From: Sulfitobacter sp.
GTDB taxonomy: Bacteria; Pseudomonadota; Alphaproteobacteria; Rhodobacterales; Rhodobacteraceae
Reading direction: 5' to 3'
Length of the DNA stretch: 51,756 bases
NCBI GenBank assembly: GCA_024636405.1
Contig: JAGXHC010000076.1
Coordinates: forward strand, 1 to 51,756
Shown here: positions 32,768-41,105 of the stretch, piece by piece
Layout: each line of letters begins with the position of its first letter
Numbering within the stretch: the stretch's first letter is position 1
Made by a program: the position numbers and the translations under genes
Notes under the pieces: generated by a model
Seen by the model: the letters and a program-made list of their open reading frames with translations, nothing else
Database searches by the model: none
What the model was told of the DNA's origin: nothing

Positions 32768-33280
32768 ATGCAGATGTCCGGCACCCGCCAGATCGCCACC
32801 CCCCCGTCGCAGGTCTATGCCGCCCTTCTTGATCCCCGAATGCTGCAGCAATGCGTGCCGGGCGCGCAGGATGTGACCGGCTCTGTGGAGGACGGATATG
32901 AGGCGACGGTGGTGCAAAAGGTCGGCCCGGTCAAAGCCACCTTCAAAGGTCAGGTTACGCTGTCCAACCTGGTTCCGGATACGTCGCTGACCATCGACGG
33001 CGAAGGCAAAGGCGGTGCGGCCGGTTTCGCCAAGGGTGGGGCACAGGTGCGGCTGGCTGAAAAGGACGGCGGCACCGAGTTGAGCTATGACGTGGAAGCC
33101 AAGGTCGGCGGCAAGCTGGCGCAACTGGGCAGCCGGATCATCGACGGCTTTGCCAAAAAGATGGCGGATCAGTTTTTTGACAACCTGCAAGCGACGCTGG
33201 AAGGTCCGGGCGCGGACGATGAAAGCGCACCCAAAACTGCGCCCGCCAAAAAGGGCTGGTTCGGCAAATCCAAGGACTGA
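32768..33280 (+). CDS. CoxG-like SRPBCC-fold protein
   Basis: A 170-residue START/SRPBCC protein of the CO-dehydrogenase-subunit-G family: MQMSGTRQIATPPSQVYAAL, then DPRMLQQCVPGAQ and GPVKATFKGQV in the hydrophobic-cavity fold, and IIDGFAKKMADQFFDNL in the C-terminal helix. A charged tail (KTAPAKKGWFGKSKD) follows. CoxG helps place CODH at the membrane (established). Here no coxSLM or other molybdenum hydroxylase gene is adjacent, so it may serve a distant enzyme. CAAGGAG precedes the start. Confidence 0.85.
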   Translation: MQMSGTRQIATPPSQVYAALLDPRMLQQCVPGAQDVTGSVEDGYEATVVQKVGPVKATFKGQVTLSNLVPDTSLTIDGEGKGGAAGFAKGGAQVRLAEKDGGTELSYDVEAKVGGKLAQLGSRIIDGFAKKMADQFFDNLQATLEGPGADDESAPKTAPAKKGWFGKSKD

Positions 33281-33359
33281 CTGTGCGGCACCCTGAACCT
33301 ATCTGTTCACTTGCGCGCATTCCCTGTAGCGTCCGGCCAGAATCTATCGGAGTTACTGA

Positions 33360-34316
33360 ATGCCCCCCATTCTGCAGATCAACGACCTGCGCAAGTCCTA
33401 CGGCGACGGGTTTGAGGCGCTCAAGGGGGTGACATTGTCAATTGAGGAAGGCGAAATCATCGCCCTGCTGGGTCCGAACGGCGCGGGCAAGACCACGCTG
33501 ATTTCCACCGTCTGCGGAATTACCACGCCAACGGGCGGCACGGTGACGGTGGGCGGCCACGACATCATTACGGGATACCGCGCCGCACGCGCGATGATCG
33601 GGCTGGTCCCGCAAGAGATCAACCTGGAACCATTTGAGCGTGTCATCAACACAGTGCGTTTTTCGCGCGGGCTGTTTGGTCGGCCTGCGGACGATGCGCG
33701 GCTGGAACGGATTTTGCGGCAACTGTCGCTTTGGGACAAAAAGGACAGCCAGATCAGAGCACTTTCCGGAGGCATGAAGCGCCGGGTCCTGATCGCCAAG
33801 GCGCTGGCGCACGATCCCCGCGTCTTGTTTCTTGATGAACCGACCGCAGGTGTGGACGTGGAGCTGCGCAAGGACATGTGGAAAATCGTGGCGGACCTGA
33901 AAGCCGATGGCGTAACCATCATTCTGACCACCCATTACATCGAAGAAGCCGAGGCGATTGCCGACCGCATCGGGGTGATCGCCAATGGTGAATTGCTGCT
34001 GGTCGAGGACAAGGAAAAGCTGATGGCGCGGATGGGCAAGAAGCAACTTGAGGTCCAATTGACCGCGCCGATCAACGAGGTCCCGGCGGCCTTGCAATCG
34101 GATGCGCTGACGCTGTCAGCGGACGGCACCGCGTTGATTTACACCTACGACACCCATGCGGAGCGGACAGGAATTACCAAATTGCTGGCCGCCGTGGCCG
34201 ATGCCGGACTGGTGCTGCGCGATGTTGTCACCCGGCAAAGCAGTCTTGAGGATATTTTTGTCGGGTTGGTCCATGAAGACGCCGACAGAAAAGACGCAAA
34301 GGAGAACGCGGCATGA
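33360..34316 (+). CDS. ABC-2 type transporter ATP-binding protein
   Basis: A 318-residue ATPase of the drug/polysaccharide-lipid exporter type (NodI/CcmA/DrrA-like): Walker [10 protein letters not shown], signature LSGGMKRR, Walker [13 protein letters not shown] and switch THYIEEAEA. The last 80 residues form the C-terminal extension common in this class. It overlaps the permease gene in ATGA, so the two make one exporter. Substrate unknown. Confidence 0.92.
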   Translation: MPPILQINDLRKSYGDGFEALKGVTLSIEEGEIIALLGPNGAGKTTLISTVCGITTPTGGTVTVGGHDIITGYRAARAMIGLVPQEINLEPFERVINTVRFSRGLFGRPADDARLERILRQLSLWDKKDSQIRALSGGMKRRVLIAKALAHDPRVLFLDEPTAGVDVELRKDMWKIVADLKADGVTIILTTHYIEEAEAIADRIGVIANGELLLVEDKEKLMARMGKKQLEVQLTAPINEVPAALQSDALTLSADGTALIYTYDTHAERTGITKLLAAVADAGLVLRDVVTRQSSLEDIFVGLVHEDADRKDAKENAA

Positions 34317-35074
34317 ACTGGACCGCCGTCGCGTCGATCTACAGATTTGAAATGGCGCGGTTCTTCCGCACTATCGCACAAAGCATCATCTCACCGGTGC
34401 TCTCCACGTCGCTTTATTTTGTGGTCTTCGGCGCCGCCATCGGCAGCCGTATCCAGGAGGTCGAAGGCGTCACCTATGCCGCCTTTATCGTGCCCGGCCT
34501 GATCATGCTCAGCGTCATCACGCAGGCGATCTCAAATGCCTCATTCGGGATCTATTTTCCAAAATTCATCGGAACCATATTTGAGCTGCTTTCCGCGCCG
34601 ATCAATTTCCTTGAGATCGTGATTGGCTATGTCGGGGCGGCAGCGACGAAGGCGATGTTTATCGGGACCATTATCCTGATCACGGCCTTTTTCTTTGTCG
34701 ACATCTCCATCGCGCATCCCTTTGCCATGGTCGCCTTCCTGATCCTGACGTGCATCAGTTTCGCACTGATGGGGTTCATCATCGGCATCTGGGCGGGCAA
34801 TTTCGAACAGTTGCAGCTGGTGCCGCTGCTGATTGTCACGCCGCTGGTGTTTTTGGGGGGGTCGTTTTATTCCATCTCAATGCTGCCGCCGGTTTGGCAG
34901 GTGATTTCGCACTTCAATCCGGTGGTTTATCTGATCTCCGGCTTTCGGTGGTCGTTTTTCGGCAGTGCGGACGTGCCGATCCTGACCAGCCTGCTGGCCA
35001 TCGGCGTGTTTACCGGACTGTGCCTGGCGGTTATCTGGTGGATCTTCCGCACCGGCTGGCGGATCCGGCAGTAA
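34313..35074 (+). CDS. ABC-2 type transporter permease
   Basis: Six-helix membrane protein of 253 residues. The ABC-2 hallmark is in the fifth-helix region: [21 protein letters not shown], followed by [13 protein letters not shown]. Paired with the preceding ATPase (4-base overlap), it would form a homodimeric exporter such as NodIJ or YadGH; no nod genes or lipid enzymes are nearby to suggest what is moved. Confidence 0.92.
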   Translation: MNWTAVASIYRFEMARFFRTIAQSIISPVLSTSLYFVVFGAAIGSRIQEVEGVTYAAFIVPGLIMLSVITQAISNASFGIYFPKFIGTIFELLSAPINFLEIVIGYVGAAATKAMFIGTIILITAFFFVDISIAHPFAMVAFLILTCISFALMGFIIGIWAGNFEQLQLVPLLIVTPLVFLGGSFYSISMLPPVWQVISHFNPVVYLISGFRWSFFGSADVPILTSLLAIGVFTGLCLAVIWWIFRTGWRIRQ

Positions 35075-35128
35075 ACTCTTGGTCGGCGCGCCTTGTTTGC
35101 CCTGCCTTGCCGCTCTACATGGGATGAC

Positions 35129-35926
35129 ATGAAACGCTGGTTACCTTTTATAAAGTCCGGTCCGACCGTGGCTGTCATTCGCCTGTCAGGCACAATCGGA
35201 ACCCAAGGGCGCGCCGCGCTGAATGATGCGGCGCTCGGTCCTGTCATAGAAAAGGCATTTGCCCGCGGCAAACCTGATGCCGTCGCGCTTGAGATCAACT
35301 CCCCCGGTGGCAGCCCCGTTCAATCATCGCTGATCGGCGCGCGGATCCGCAGGCTGGCGCAAGAGAAGAACATCCCCGTTATCGCCTTCGTCGAAGATGT
35401 CGCCGCGTCCGGTGGCTACTGGTTGGCGGCTGCGGCAGACGAAATCTATGCTGATCCCAGTTCTGTTGTTGGCTCCATCGGCGTGATCTCTGCCTCCTTC
35501 GGGGTGCATGAGTTTATCCGCGAACATGGAATAGAGCGGCGGGTCTATACCGCAGGCCAGTCGAAATCCATGCTCGACCCATTCCGCCCCGAACAACCAG
35601 AGGACGTGGCCCGCCTGAAAACGCTGCTGGAAGACATCCACACCAATTTCATTGAGCATATCAAGGACCGGCGCGGATCGAAGCTGTCAGAGGGTGCGGA
35701 CCTGTTCACCGGCGAAATCTGGCTGGCCAAACGCGCCACCGAACTGGGCCTGATCGACGGCATAGGTCACCTACGCCCGATGCTCAAAGACCGCTTTGGC
35801 GAAAAGGTCCGCTTTCGTCGCTACGGCACCAAACGCGGGCTGCTGGCGCGTTTCGGCGCGCAAATGGTCCATGACGCGGTGCAAGGCATTGAAGAACGGG
35901 CTGCCTTCGCCCGGTTTGGCCTGTAA
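35129..35926 (+). CDS. S49-family peptidase (SppA/SohB-like)
   Basis: A 265-residue serine peptidase with the ClpP/crotonase-like fold. The nucleophile lies in VAASGGYWLAAAAD and the general-base lysine in AGQSKSMLDPF; INSPGGSPVQ is the conserved oxyanion loop. ATG 35129 (MKRWLPFIKSG) is preferred over 35093, since the extra residues match nothing. It lacks a strong N-terminal membrane helix, so it could be cytoplasmic or membrane-associated. SppA-type enzymes degrade cleaved signal peptides. It opens a tight run with the small zinc-ribbon gene and the antiporter. Confidence 0.9.
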   Translation: MKRWLPFIKSGPTVAVIRLSGTIGTQGRAALNDAALGPVIEKAFARGKPDAVALEINSPGGSPVQSSLIGARIRRLAQEKNIPVIAFVEDVAASGGYWLAAAADEIYADPSSVVGSIGVISASFGVHEFIREHGIERRVYTAGQSKSMLDPFRPEQPEDVARLKTLLEDIHTNFIEHIKDRRGSKLSEGADLFTGEIWLAKRATELGLIDGIGHLRPMLKDRFGEKVRFRRYGTKRGLLARFGAQMVHDAVQGIEERAAFARFGL

Positions 35927-35929
35927 CTC

Positions 35930-36094
35930 ATGGTTTTCAAGATTGTTCTTCTGTTTTTGGTGTTTATGGGCCTGCTGGCGTGGTTCGGCAAAATGCATTG
36001 GCTGGGCAGCAAGCGCCTGAACCAAAAGAAGTGCACCGCTTGCGGACGCTACCGGATCGGCAAAGGCCCTTGTAGCTGCGGGGGCGCGCGCTGA
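35930..36094 (+). CDS. Small membrane protein with C-terminal zinc-ribbon-like motif (54 residues)
   Basis: Not recognised as a named family. The N-terminal helix (MVFKIVLLFLVFMGLLAWFG) is a membrane anchor. The C-terminus carries CTACGRYRIGKGPCSCG: four cysteines in two CxxC/CxC-like pairs, suited to binding one zinc. It starts 3 bases after the S49 peptidase stop and its TGA shares one base with the antiporter ATG (TGATG), so it is read as part of that run. Codon use is like the neighbours. Basic residues between the parts suggest the ribbon is cytoplasmic. Confidence 0.75.
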   Translation: MVFKIVLLFLVFMGLLAWFGKMHWLGSKRLNQKKCTACGRYRIGKGPCSCGGAR

Positions 36095-37098
36095 TGCTGA
36101 TGCCGTGGTTGCTTTGTCTGCTGGGGCTGGTGATCCTGCTTTTGGCAGGGGATGCGCTGGTCAAGGGTGCGGTGAACCTGTCGCTGCGCGTCGGCGTGCC
36201 CGCCCTGATCGTCAGCCTGACGATTGTCGCCTTCGGCACCTCGGCGCCAGAACTTCTGATTTCGATCAGGGCGGTGCTGGACAATGCGCCGGGCATCGCA
36301 TTGGGCAATGTCGTGGGGTCCAACACGGCCAATATCCTGCTGGTGCTGGGCATTCCGGCGCTGCTGGCGACGATGCACACGTCTGAATGCAGCACCCGCA
36401 AAACCTATAACCAGATGCTGGCGGCCAGTGTGCTTTTCATCTTGCTGGCATTTCGCGGCGTGTTTGACTGGATTGCGGGGCTTATTTTGCTTGCCGCGTT
36501 GGGTCTGATGCTGGCGGATGCTTTCCGCGATGCCAAGAAACATCGCCGCGCCTGCCGCACTGCGGAAAACAATGCCGATGCCGATACTGGGGTAGATGAG
36601 ACTGGGGTAGATGAGACTGGCGTAGATGAGATCGAAGGTGTCGATCCGGATATGCCCGGCTGGCAAATCGGAATTTATCTGCTGCTGGGCCTTGTCGGCC
36701 TGCCGCTGGGTGCCAGCTTGCTGGTGGATAATGCGTCGATTATCGCGCGCGCTTACGGCATCAGCGACACCGTGATTGGCCTCACACTGGTCGCGGTCGG
36801 CACCTCGCTGCCTGAACTTGCGACCACCGTTATGGCGGCCCTGCGCCGCCAGGCAGATGTGGCTTTGGGCAATGTCATCGGGTCAAATATGTTCAACCTG
36901 CTGGCGATTATCGGTATCGCAAGTTTTGTCGGCCCAATCGGCGTAGATCCTGAATTCCTGCGGTTCGATCTGTGGGTCATGCTGGCGGCGTCGCTGCTGC
37001 TGATCCCATTTGTCTATCTGGGGCGTGACATCACACGGCTCTGGGGTATCGTGCTTTGTGCGCTTTACGCAGCTTATCTGATTGTCGTGTTGATCTGA
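36094..37098 (+). CDS. Ca2+/Na+ (CaCA-family) antiporter, YrbG-like
   Basis: Inner-membrane cation antiporter of 334 residues with two inverted repeats of about five helices. The alpha-repeat motifs are AFGTSAPELLIS with GNVVGSNTANI in the first half and AVGTSLPELATT with GNVIGSNMFNL in the second; the glutamates bind the cation. The central cytoplasmic loop is acidic and holds a tandem repeat of TGVDE (DNA 36586-36630). Likely exchanges calcium or another cation for sodium or protons. Its ATG is fused to the small zinc-ribbon gene stop. Confidence 0.92.
   Translation: MLMPWLLCLLGLVILLLAGDALVKGAVNLSLRVGVPALIVSLTIVAFGTSAPELLISIRAVLDNAPGIALGNVVGSNTANILLVLGIPALLATMHTSECSTRKTYNQMLAASVLFILLAFRGVFDWIAGLILLAALGLMLADAFRDAKKHRRACRTAENNADADTGVDETGVDETGVDEIEGVDPDMPGWQIGIYLLLGLVGLPLGASLLVDNASIIARAYGISDTVIGLTLVAVGTSLPELATTVMAALRRQADVALGNVIGSNMFNLLAIIGIASFVGPIGVDPEFLRFDLWVMLAASLLLIPFVYLGRDITRLWGIVLCALYAAYLIVVLI
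36586..36630 (+). repeat. Three tandem 15-bp units in the antiporter loop
   Basis: ACTGGGGTAGATGAG is repeated exactly twice (36586-36600, 36601-36615) and a third time with one change (36616-36630). Being in frame, it adds TGVDE per unit and could vary in number without breaking the gene. It lies in the acidic loop between the two alpha-repeats. Confidence 0.85.
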
Positions 37099-37112
37099 AA
37101 GGGAGGCTTTGC

Positions 37113-37892
37113 ATGGGCATTGCACTTGTAACCGGCGCGGGCCAGCGGCTTGGTCGCGCGATGGCGCTTTATCTTGCAGGGCGCGGATTTGATGTGGCGG
37201 TGCATTACGCCACCTCCGCTGAAGGCGCGGCAGAGGTCGTGGAGCTGATAGAGAAGATGGGCCAGCGTGCGGTGGCCCTGCAGGCCGACCTGCTGGAGGA
37301 AGACGCGGCGCAGGCGCTTGTGCCTGACGCCGCGCGCGCGCTTGGGGGGCCTGTGACCTGCCTGATCAACAATGCCTCTATTTTTGAGTATGACACCGTC
37401 AAATCTGCCAGCCGTGAAAGTTGGGACAGGCACCTGGGCAGCAATCTTCGCGCGCCATTCGTACTGACCCAAGCGATGGCGGCGCAGGGTCTTGCAGCCA
37501 ATGTCGACGCGGCAGGAGAGCCGGTTGCGACCGGGCTTATCGTCAACATGCTGGACCAACGGGTGCGCAAGCTGACACCGGAGTTCATGACCTATACCAT
37601 CGCCAAGATGGGTCTTTGGGCGATGACCCGCACCACCGCGCAGGCGCTGGCCCCGGCGATCCGCGTCAATGCAATCGGACCGGGCCCGACATTGCCGGGA
37701 AGCCGCCAAAGCAAGCGCCATTTTGCCGACCAACGCCGCAGCACTTTGCTGCAGCGCGGCTCCAACCCCGAAGACATTACAGCGGCGTTGGGATACTTTC
37801 TGGAGGCGCCTGCAATCACAGGACAATTGCTGTGTGTCGATGGCGGACAGCACCTCAATTGGAAGACTTCGGACGTGTTGGGAGTGGAGTGA
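37113..37892 (+). CDS. SDR-family pteridine reductase (PTR1/FolM-like)
   Basis: A 259-residue Rossmann reductase. The start is ATG 37113, with GGGAGG upstream. TGAGQRLGR (residues 7-15) is the TGxxxRxG cofactor motif of pteridine reductases, with arginine in place of the usual glycine. The catalytic residues are Asp in NMLDQR, 13 residues before Tyr in TYTIAK and then Lys: the D-Y-K set of PTR1 (Asp181, Tyr194, Lys198 in Leishmania, same spacing) instead of the usual Ser-Tyr-Lys. It likely reduces dihydropterin or dihydrofolate-type compounds with NADPH. It follows the antiporter by 14 bases. Confidence 0.8.
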   Translation: MGIALVTGAGQRLGRAMALYLAGRGFDVAVHYATSAEGAAEVVELIEKMGQRAVALQADLLEEDAAQALVPDAARALGGPVTCLINNASIFEYDTVKSASRESWDRHLGSNLRAPFVLTQAMAAQGLAANVDAAGEPVATGLIVNMLDQRVRKLTPEFMTYTIAKMGLWAMTRTTAQALAPAIRVNAIGPGPTLPGSRQSKRHFADQRRSTLLQRGSNPEDITAALGYFLEAPAITGQLLCVDGGQHLNWKTSDVLGVE

Positions 37893-38181
37893 AGCAGGGC
37901 TCAACTCAGAGTTTTGCACCGCGCCCTGTTGGGTCACAAAAACGTTACAAAAACCCATGTGAAATCAGAGGCTTGGTGCAGGGCAAATAATATACTTATA
38001 AAAAACAACAGCTTGCATATGTGCCTAAAAAATAGGCGATTCACCGAAAGGTGCCGGATACAACGAAAATTTGCCGCGCACTGAAAGTTATCGCCAGACT
38101 TATCCACAAGATCAGTGGACATGTTAGGACTTGTTAACGTTCGCGCCCTATTGCAGCCCTATTCGAGAATCAGACACTCCG
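37893..38181. other. AT-rich intergenic region with a perfect DnaA box
   Basis: 289 bases before uvrC. A stretch at about 37985-38042 is clearly AT-rich for this genome and ends in a GCCTA/TAGGC hairpin (38023-38037). TTATCCACA at 38100-38108 is a consensus DnaA box. AACTC-A-GAGTT (around 37902-37913) is a small dyad after the reductase gene. No additional DnaA boxes were seen, so this is not a convincing origin; regulation of uvrC by DnaA is a possibility. Confidence 0.45.
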
Positions 38182-40047
38182 ATGACGCAAGACACGCCCA
38201 AACCGCCGCACGGTCACGAGGTCATTCAAAGTTACCTCAAAACCATCGATTCCTCACCCGGTGTTTACCGGATGCTGGATGGCGAAAGCCGCGTTCTTTA
38301 TGTCGGTAAGGCCCGCAATCTGCGCGCCCGCGTCAGCAGCTATGCCCGGCCCACGGGCCATACGCCGCGCATCGCGCGCATGATCGGCAACACTGCGTCC
38401 ATGATGTCTCTGACCACCCGCACGGAAACCGAAGCACTGCTGCTTGAGCAGAACCTGATCAAGCAATTGAAACCCAAATTCAATGTGCTGCTGCGCGACG
38501 ACAAAAGTTTTCCCAATATCCTGGTCACCGCCGATCATGACTTTCCGCAGATCAAGAAACACCGGGGCGCGAAAAAGGAAAAGGGTAGCTATTATGGACC
38601 CTTCGCTTCGGCAGGAGCCGTAAACCGGACGCTAAATCAGTTGCAGCGTGTTTTTTTGCTGCGGGACTGTTCCAACGCCATGTTCGAGAGCCGCACGCGC
38701 CCCTGCCTGCAACATCAGATCAAGCGCTGCTCGGCGCCCTGCGTCGGCAAAATCTCGGTCGAGGAGTATCGCCAGACTGTGCGCGACGCGCAAAAGTTTC
38801 TGACCGGCAAGTCCACCGATATTCAGGCCCGCCTTGCAGATGATATGGCGGCCGCGTCAGAGGCGATGGAATTTGAACGCGCGGCTGCCCTGCGCGATCG
38901 GATCAAGGCGATGACGCAGGTGCAGACCGCGCAGGGCATCAACCCCAAAGGCGTGACCGAGGCCGATATCATTGCCCTGCACATGGACAGCGGTCAGGCC
39001 TGCGTGCAGGTCTTTTTTATCCGGTCAAACCAGAACTGGGGCAATCACGACTATTACCCCCGCGTCGGTGCTGATGTGGAGGCGCCGGAAGTGCTGGAAG
39101 CGTTCATTGGCCAATTCTACGACACACGCGAACCACCACGGCAGTTGATTCTGTCGGGCGAGATCGAAAACCCCGATCTGATGACCAACGCACTGTCGGG
39201 AAAATTGGGCCGAAAGGTGGAATTGCTGGTCCCTCAGCGCGGTGAAAAGGCAGAACTGGTCGAGGGTGCGCTGCGCAATGCGCGCGAATCCCTGGCCCGC
39301 AAGATGGCGGAGACAGCAACACAGACGCGGCTGCTTGCGGGGTTGGCAGAGGCCTTTGACCTTTCGGCACCACCCGCGCGGATCGAGGTTTATGACAACA
39401 GTCATATTCAGGGCGCATTCGCCGTCGGCGCGATGATTGTCGGCGGACCGGACGGATTGATGAAGAACCAGTATCGCAAGTTCAATATCCGCGGTGATGA
39501 ACTGACCCCCGGCGACGACTTTGGCATGATGAAAGAGGTGCTGACCCGCCGCTTTAAACGGCTGATCAAGGAAGACCCGGACCGTAGCATCGGCATGTGG
39601 CCCGATTTGCTGCTGATCGATGGTGGCGCGGGGCAGGTCAGCGCCGTCGCCTCCATCATGCGCGAATACGGGGTAGAGGATATTGCCATGATCGGTGTCG
39701 CCAAGGGCATCGACCGCGACGCAGGCAAGGAGGAGTTTTACCGCGTCGGCAAGCCGGTCAAGGCGCTGCGGCATAATGATCCGGTCTTGTATTTCGTGCA
39801 GCGTCTGCGCGATGAGGCGCATCGATTTGCCATTGGAACCCACCGCGCCAAACGGGCCAAGGCGGTAGGGGCGACGCCGCTTGACGATGTGCCGGGCGTG
39901 GGTGCCGCACGCAAACGCGCGCTGCTTGCGCATTTTGGATCGGCCAAGGCAGTGGGCCGCGCGAACCTGAGCGATCTCACCGCGGTCGAAGGGGTCTCAG
40001 GCGCGCTGGCCGAAACGATATATGCGTACTTCCATGAGCGTGGGTGA
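38182..40047 (+). CDS. uvrC: UvrABC excinuclease subunit C
   Basis: Nucleotide-excision-repair nuclease of 621 residues that cuts both sides of a lesion with UvrB. Domains: GIY-YIG (about 22-105, SPGVYRMLD and VLYVGKARNLR), the cysteine cluster CLQHQIKRCSAPCVG, the UVR motif (about 205-240, MEFERAAALRDRI), the RNase H-like domain (EVYDNSHIQG and LLLIDGGAGQVSA), and tandem helix-hairpin-helix motifs at the end (DVPGVGAARKRALLAHFGS). ATG 38182 (MTQDTPK) is chosen; the frame is open from 38131 but those residues match nothing. No LexA-type box was found upstream. Confidence 0.96.
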   Translation: MTQDTPKPPHGHEVIQSYLKTIDSSPGVYRMLDGESRVLYVGKARNLRARVSSYARPTGHTPRIARMIGNTASMMSLTTRTETEALLLEQNLIKQLKPKFNVLLRDDKSFPNILVTADHDFPQIKKHRGAKKEKGSYYGPFASAGAVNRTLNQLQRVFLLRDCSNAMFESRTRPCLQHQIKRCSAPCVGKISVEEYRQTVRDAQKFLTGKSTDIQARLADDMAAASEAMEFERAAALRDRIKAMTQVQTAQGINPKGVTEADIIALHMDSGQACVQVFFIRSNQNWGNHDYYPRVGADVEAPEVLEAFIGQFYDTREPPRQLILSGEIENPDLMTNALSGKLGRKVELLVPQRGEKAELVEGALRNARESLARKMAETATQTRLLAGLAEAFDLSAPPARIEVYDNSHIQGAFAVGAMIVGGPDGLMKNQYRKFNIRGDELTPGDDFGMMKEVLTRRFKRLIKEDPDRSIGMWPDLLLIDGGAGQVSAVASIMREYGVEDIAMIGVAKGIDRDAGKEEFYRVGKPVKALRHNDPVLYFVQRLRDEAHRFAIGTHRAKRAKAVGATPLDDVPGVGAARKRALLAHFGSAKAVGRANLSDLTAVEGVSGALAETIYAYFHERG

Positions 40048-40088
40048 TCCAGATGGGCGCTTGCGCGCATGCGACACAATTTTGCTGA

Positions 40089-40142
40089 TGAGGGGCCTTT
40101 GGCCCCTCAAACTCCCCAAAGATATTTAAGGCCGAAAGAAGC
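40089..40142 (+). repeat. Hairpin plus conserved tail, Rhodobacterales-type intergenic element
   Basis: A perfect 9-bp stem (TGAGGGGCC, 40089-40097, with GGCCCCTCA, 40101-40109) and TTT loop, followed by ACTCCCCAAAGATATTTAAG and more. From memory, hairpins followed by a CCCC-GATATTT-GGCC-like tail recur between genes in many Rhodobacteraceae genomes. It likely ends the uvrC message; it lacks a U-tract. Confidence 0.55.
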
Positions 40143-40191
40143 GGGGCGTTTGGCGCTTTCAGCCTGAGTATGCGCGTTGTAGGATGGGTGC

Positions 40192-40857
40192 ATGAAATGG
40201 AACCTGCCCAATGTCCTGACCGTATTGAGGTTGCTCGCGGCGCCCGCTGTAGCGATTATGTTCCTTTATTTTACAAGACCATATGCGGACTGGTTCGCGC
40301 TGGTGCTGTTCGTATTGGCTGCGGTGACTGACTGGTTTGACGGCTATCTTGCGCGGGCGTGGAAACAGGAAACCAAATTGGGTGCGATGCTGGATCCGAT
40401 TGCTGACAAGGCGATGGTGGTGATTGCGCTGATGGTGATCATCGGCTTTTCAAGCTGGTCACCATGGCTGGTGCTGCCCGCCACCGTGATCTTGTTCCGC
40501 GAAGTCTTTGTCTCGGGTCTGCGGGAGTATCTTGGCGATGTGGCCGGGACGCTGAAGGTGACGCAACTGGCCAAGTGGAAAACAACAATGCAGATGATCG
40601 CCATCGCGGTGCTGTTTTCGCAAGGTGTATTTGAACACTACCTTGGCATGTCGGTCTTTGGGATGGATCAGGAAATGGTCGCGGCCATTCTGAATGGAGA
40701 GCAAGAAGACGTGTTAGGTCTGGGTTGGAAGCTGGCGGGCATGGATTGGGCAGGTATGATCGGGTTGATCCTGCTTTGGATTGCGGCTGCACTGACAGCG
40801 ATCACCGGGTTTGATTATCTTGCCAAGGCAATGCCGCATTTGCGGGAGGGACGTTGA
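40192..40857 (+). CDS. pgsA: CDP-diacylglycerol-glycerol-3-phosphate 3-phosphatidyltransferase
   Basis: Makes phosphatidylglycerol phosphate in the inner membrane. The 221-residue protein has the CDP-alcohol phosphotransferase signature DG-x2-AR-x8-G-x3-D-x3-D, visible as DWFDGYLAR, GAMLDPIADK. Four or more helices follow. NVLTVLRLLAAP is the usual N-terminus. It is followed by moaD with a TGATG overlap, an arrangement often seen in this order. Confidence 0.94.
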   Translation: MKWNLPNVLTVLRLLAAPAVAIMFLYFTRPYADWFALVLFVLAAVTDWFDGYLARAWKQETKLGAMLDPIADKAMVVIALMVIIGFSSWSPWLVLPATVILFREVFVSGLREYLGDVAGTLKVTQLAKWKTTMQMIAIAVLFSQGVFEHYLGMSVFGMDQEMVAAILNGEQEDVLGLGWKLAGMDWAGMIGLILLWIAAALTAITGFDYLAKAMPHLREGR

Positions 40858-41102
40858 TGGATGTGCTCTATTTCGCGTGGGTGCGCGAACGGATCGGACT
40901 GCCGCGCGAACGGATGGAAACCGATGCGGCAACGGTTGCCGATCTGGTGATGGAACTGCGCGCACGTGAGGCGCGGTATGATATGGCGTTCTCGGATATT
41001 TCTGCTTTGCGCGTGGCCGTGGACCAACAGCTTGCAGATTTCGATGCACCGCTGGCCGGCGTACGCGAAGTGGCATTTTTCCCGCCGATGACAGGAGGAT
41101 GA
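40857..41102 (+). CDS. moaD: Molybdopterin synthase small subunit
   Basis: An 81-residue ubiquitin-like sulfur carrier ending in the required Gly-Gly (PPMTGG), which is thiocarboxylated and supplies sulfur to precursor Z. ATG 40857 shares a base with the pgsA stop and has GGGAGGG upstream; a TTG codon just before it is not needed. Three bases separate it from moaE, its partner in the synthase. Confidence 0.93.
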   Translation: MDVLYFAWVRERIGLPRERMETDAATVADLVMELRAREARYDMAFSDISALRVAVDQQLADFDAPLAGVREVAFFPPMTGG

Positions 41103-41105
41103 TCA

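Noticed and set aside
37985..38110. Replication origin
   Set aside because: Only one DnaA box was found and no origin-linked genes are near; kept as a low-interest finding instead.
38124..38138. CtrA site before uvrC (TTAG-N6-TTAAC)
   Set aside because: The spacer is 6, not 7, and the first half also has a mismatch.
38139..38160. LexA (GTTC-N7-GTTC) box before uvrC
   Set aside because: Only one half-site, GTTC, is present; the second reads ATTG.
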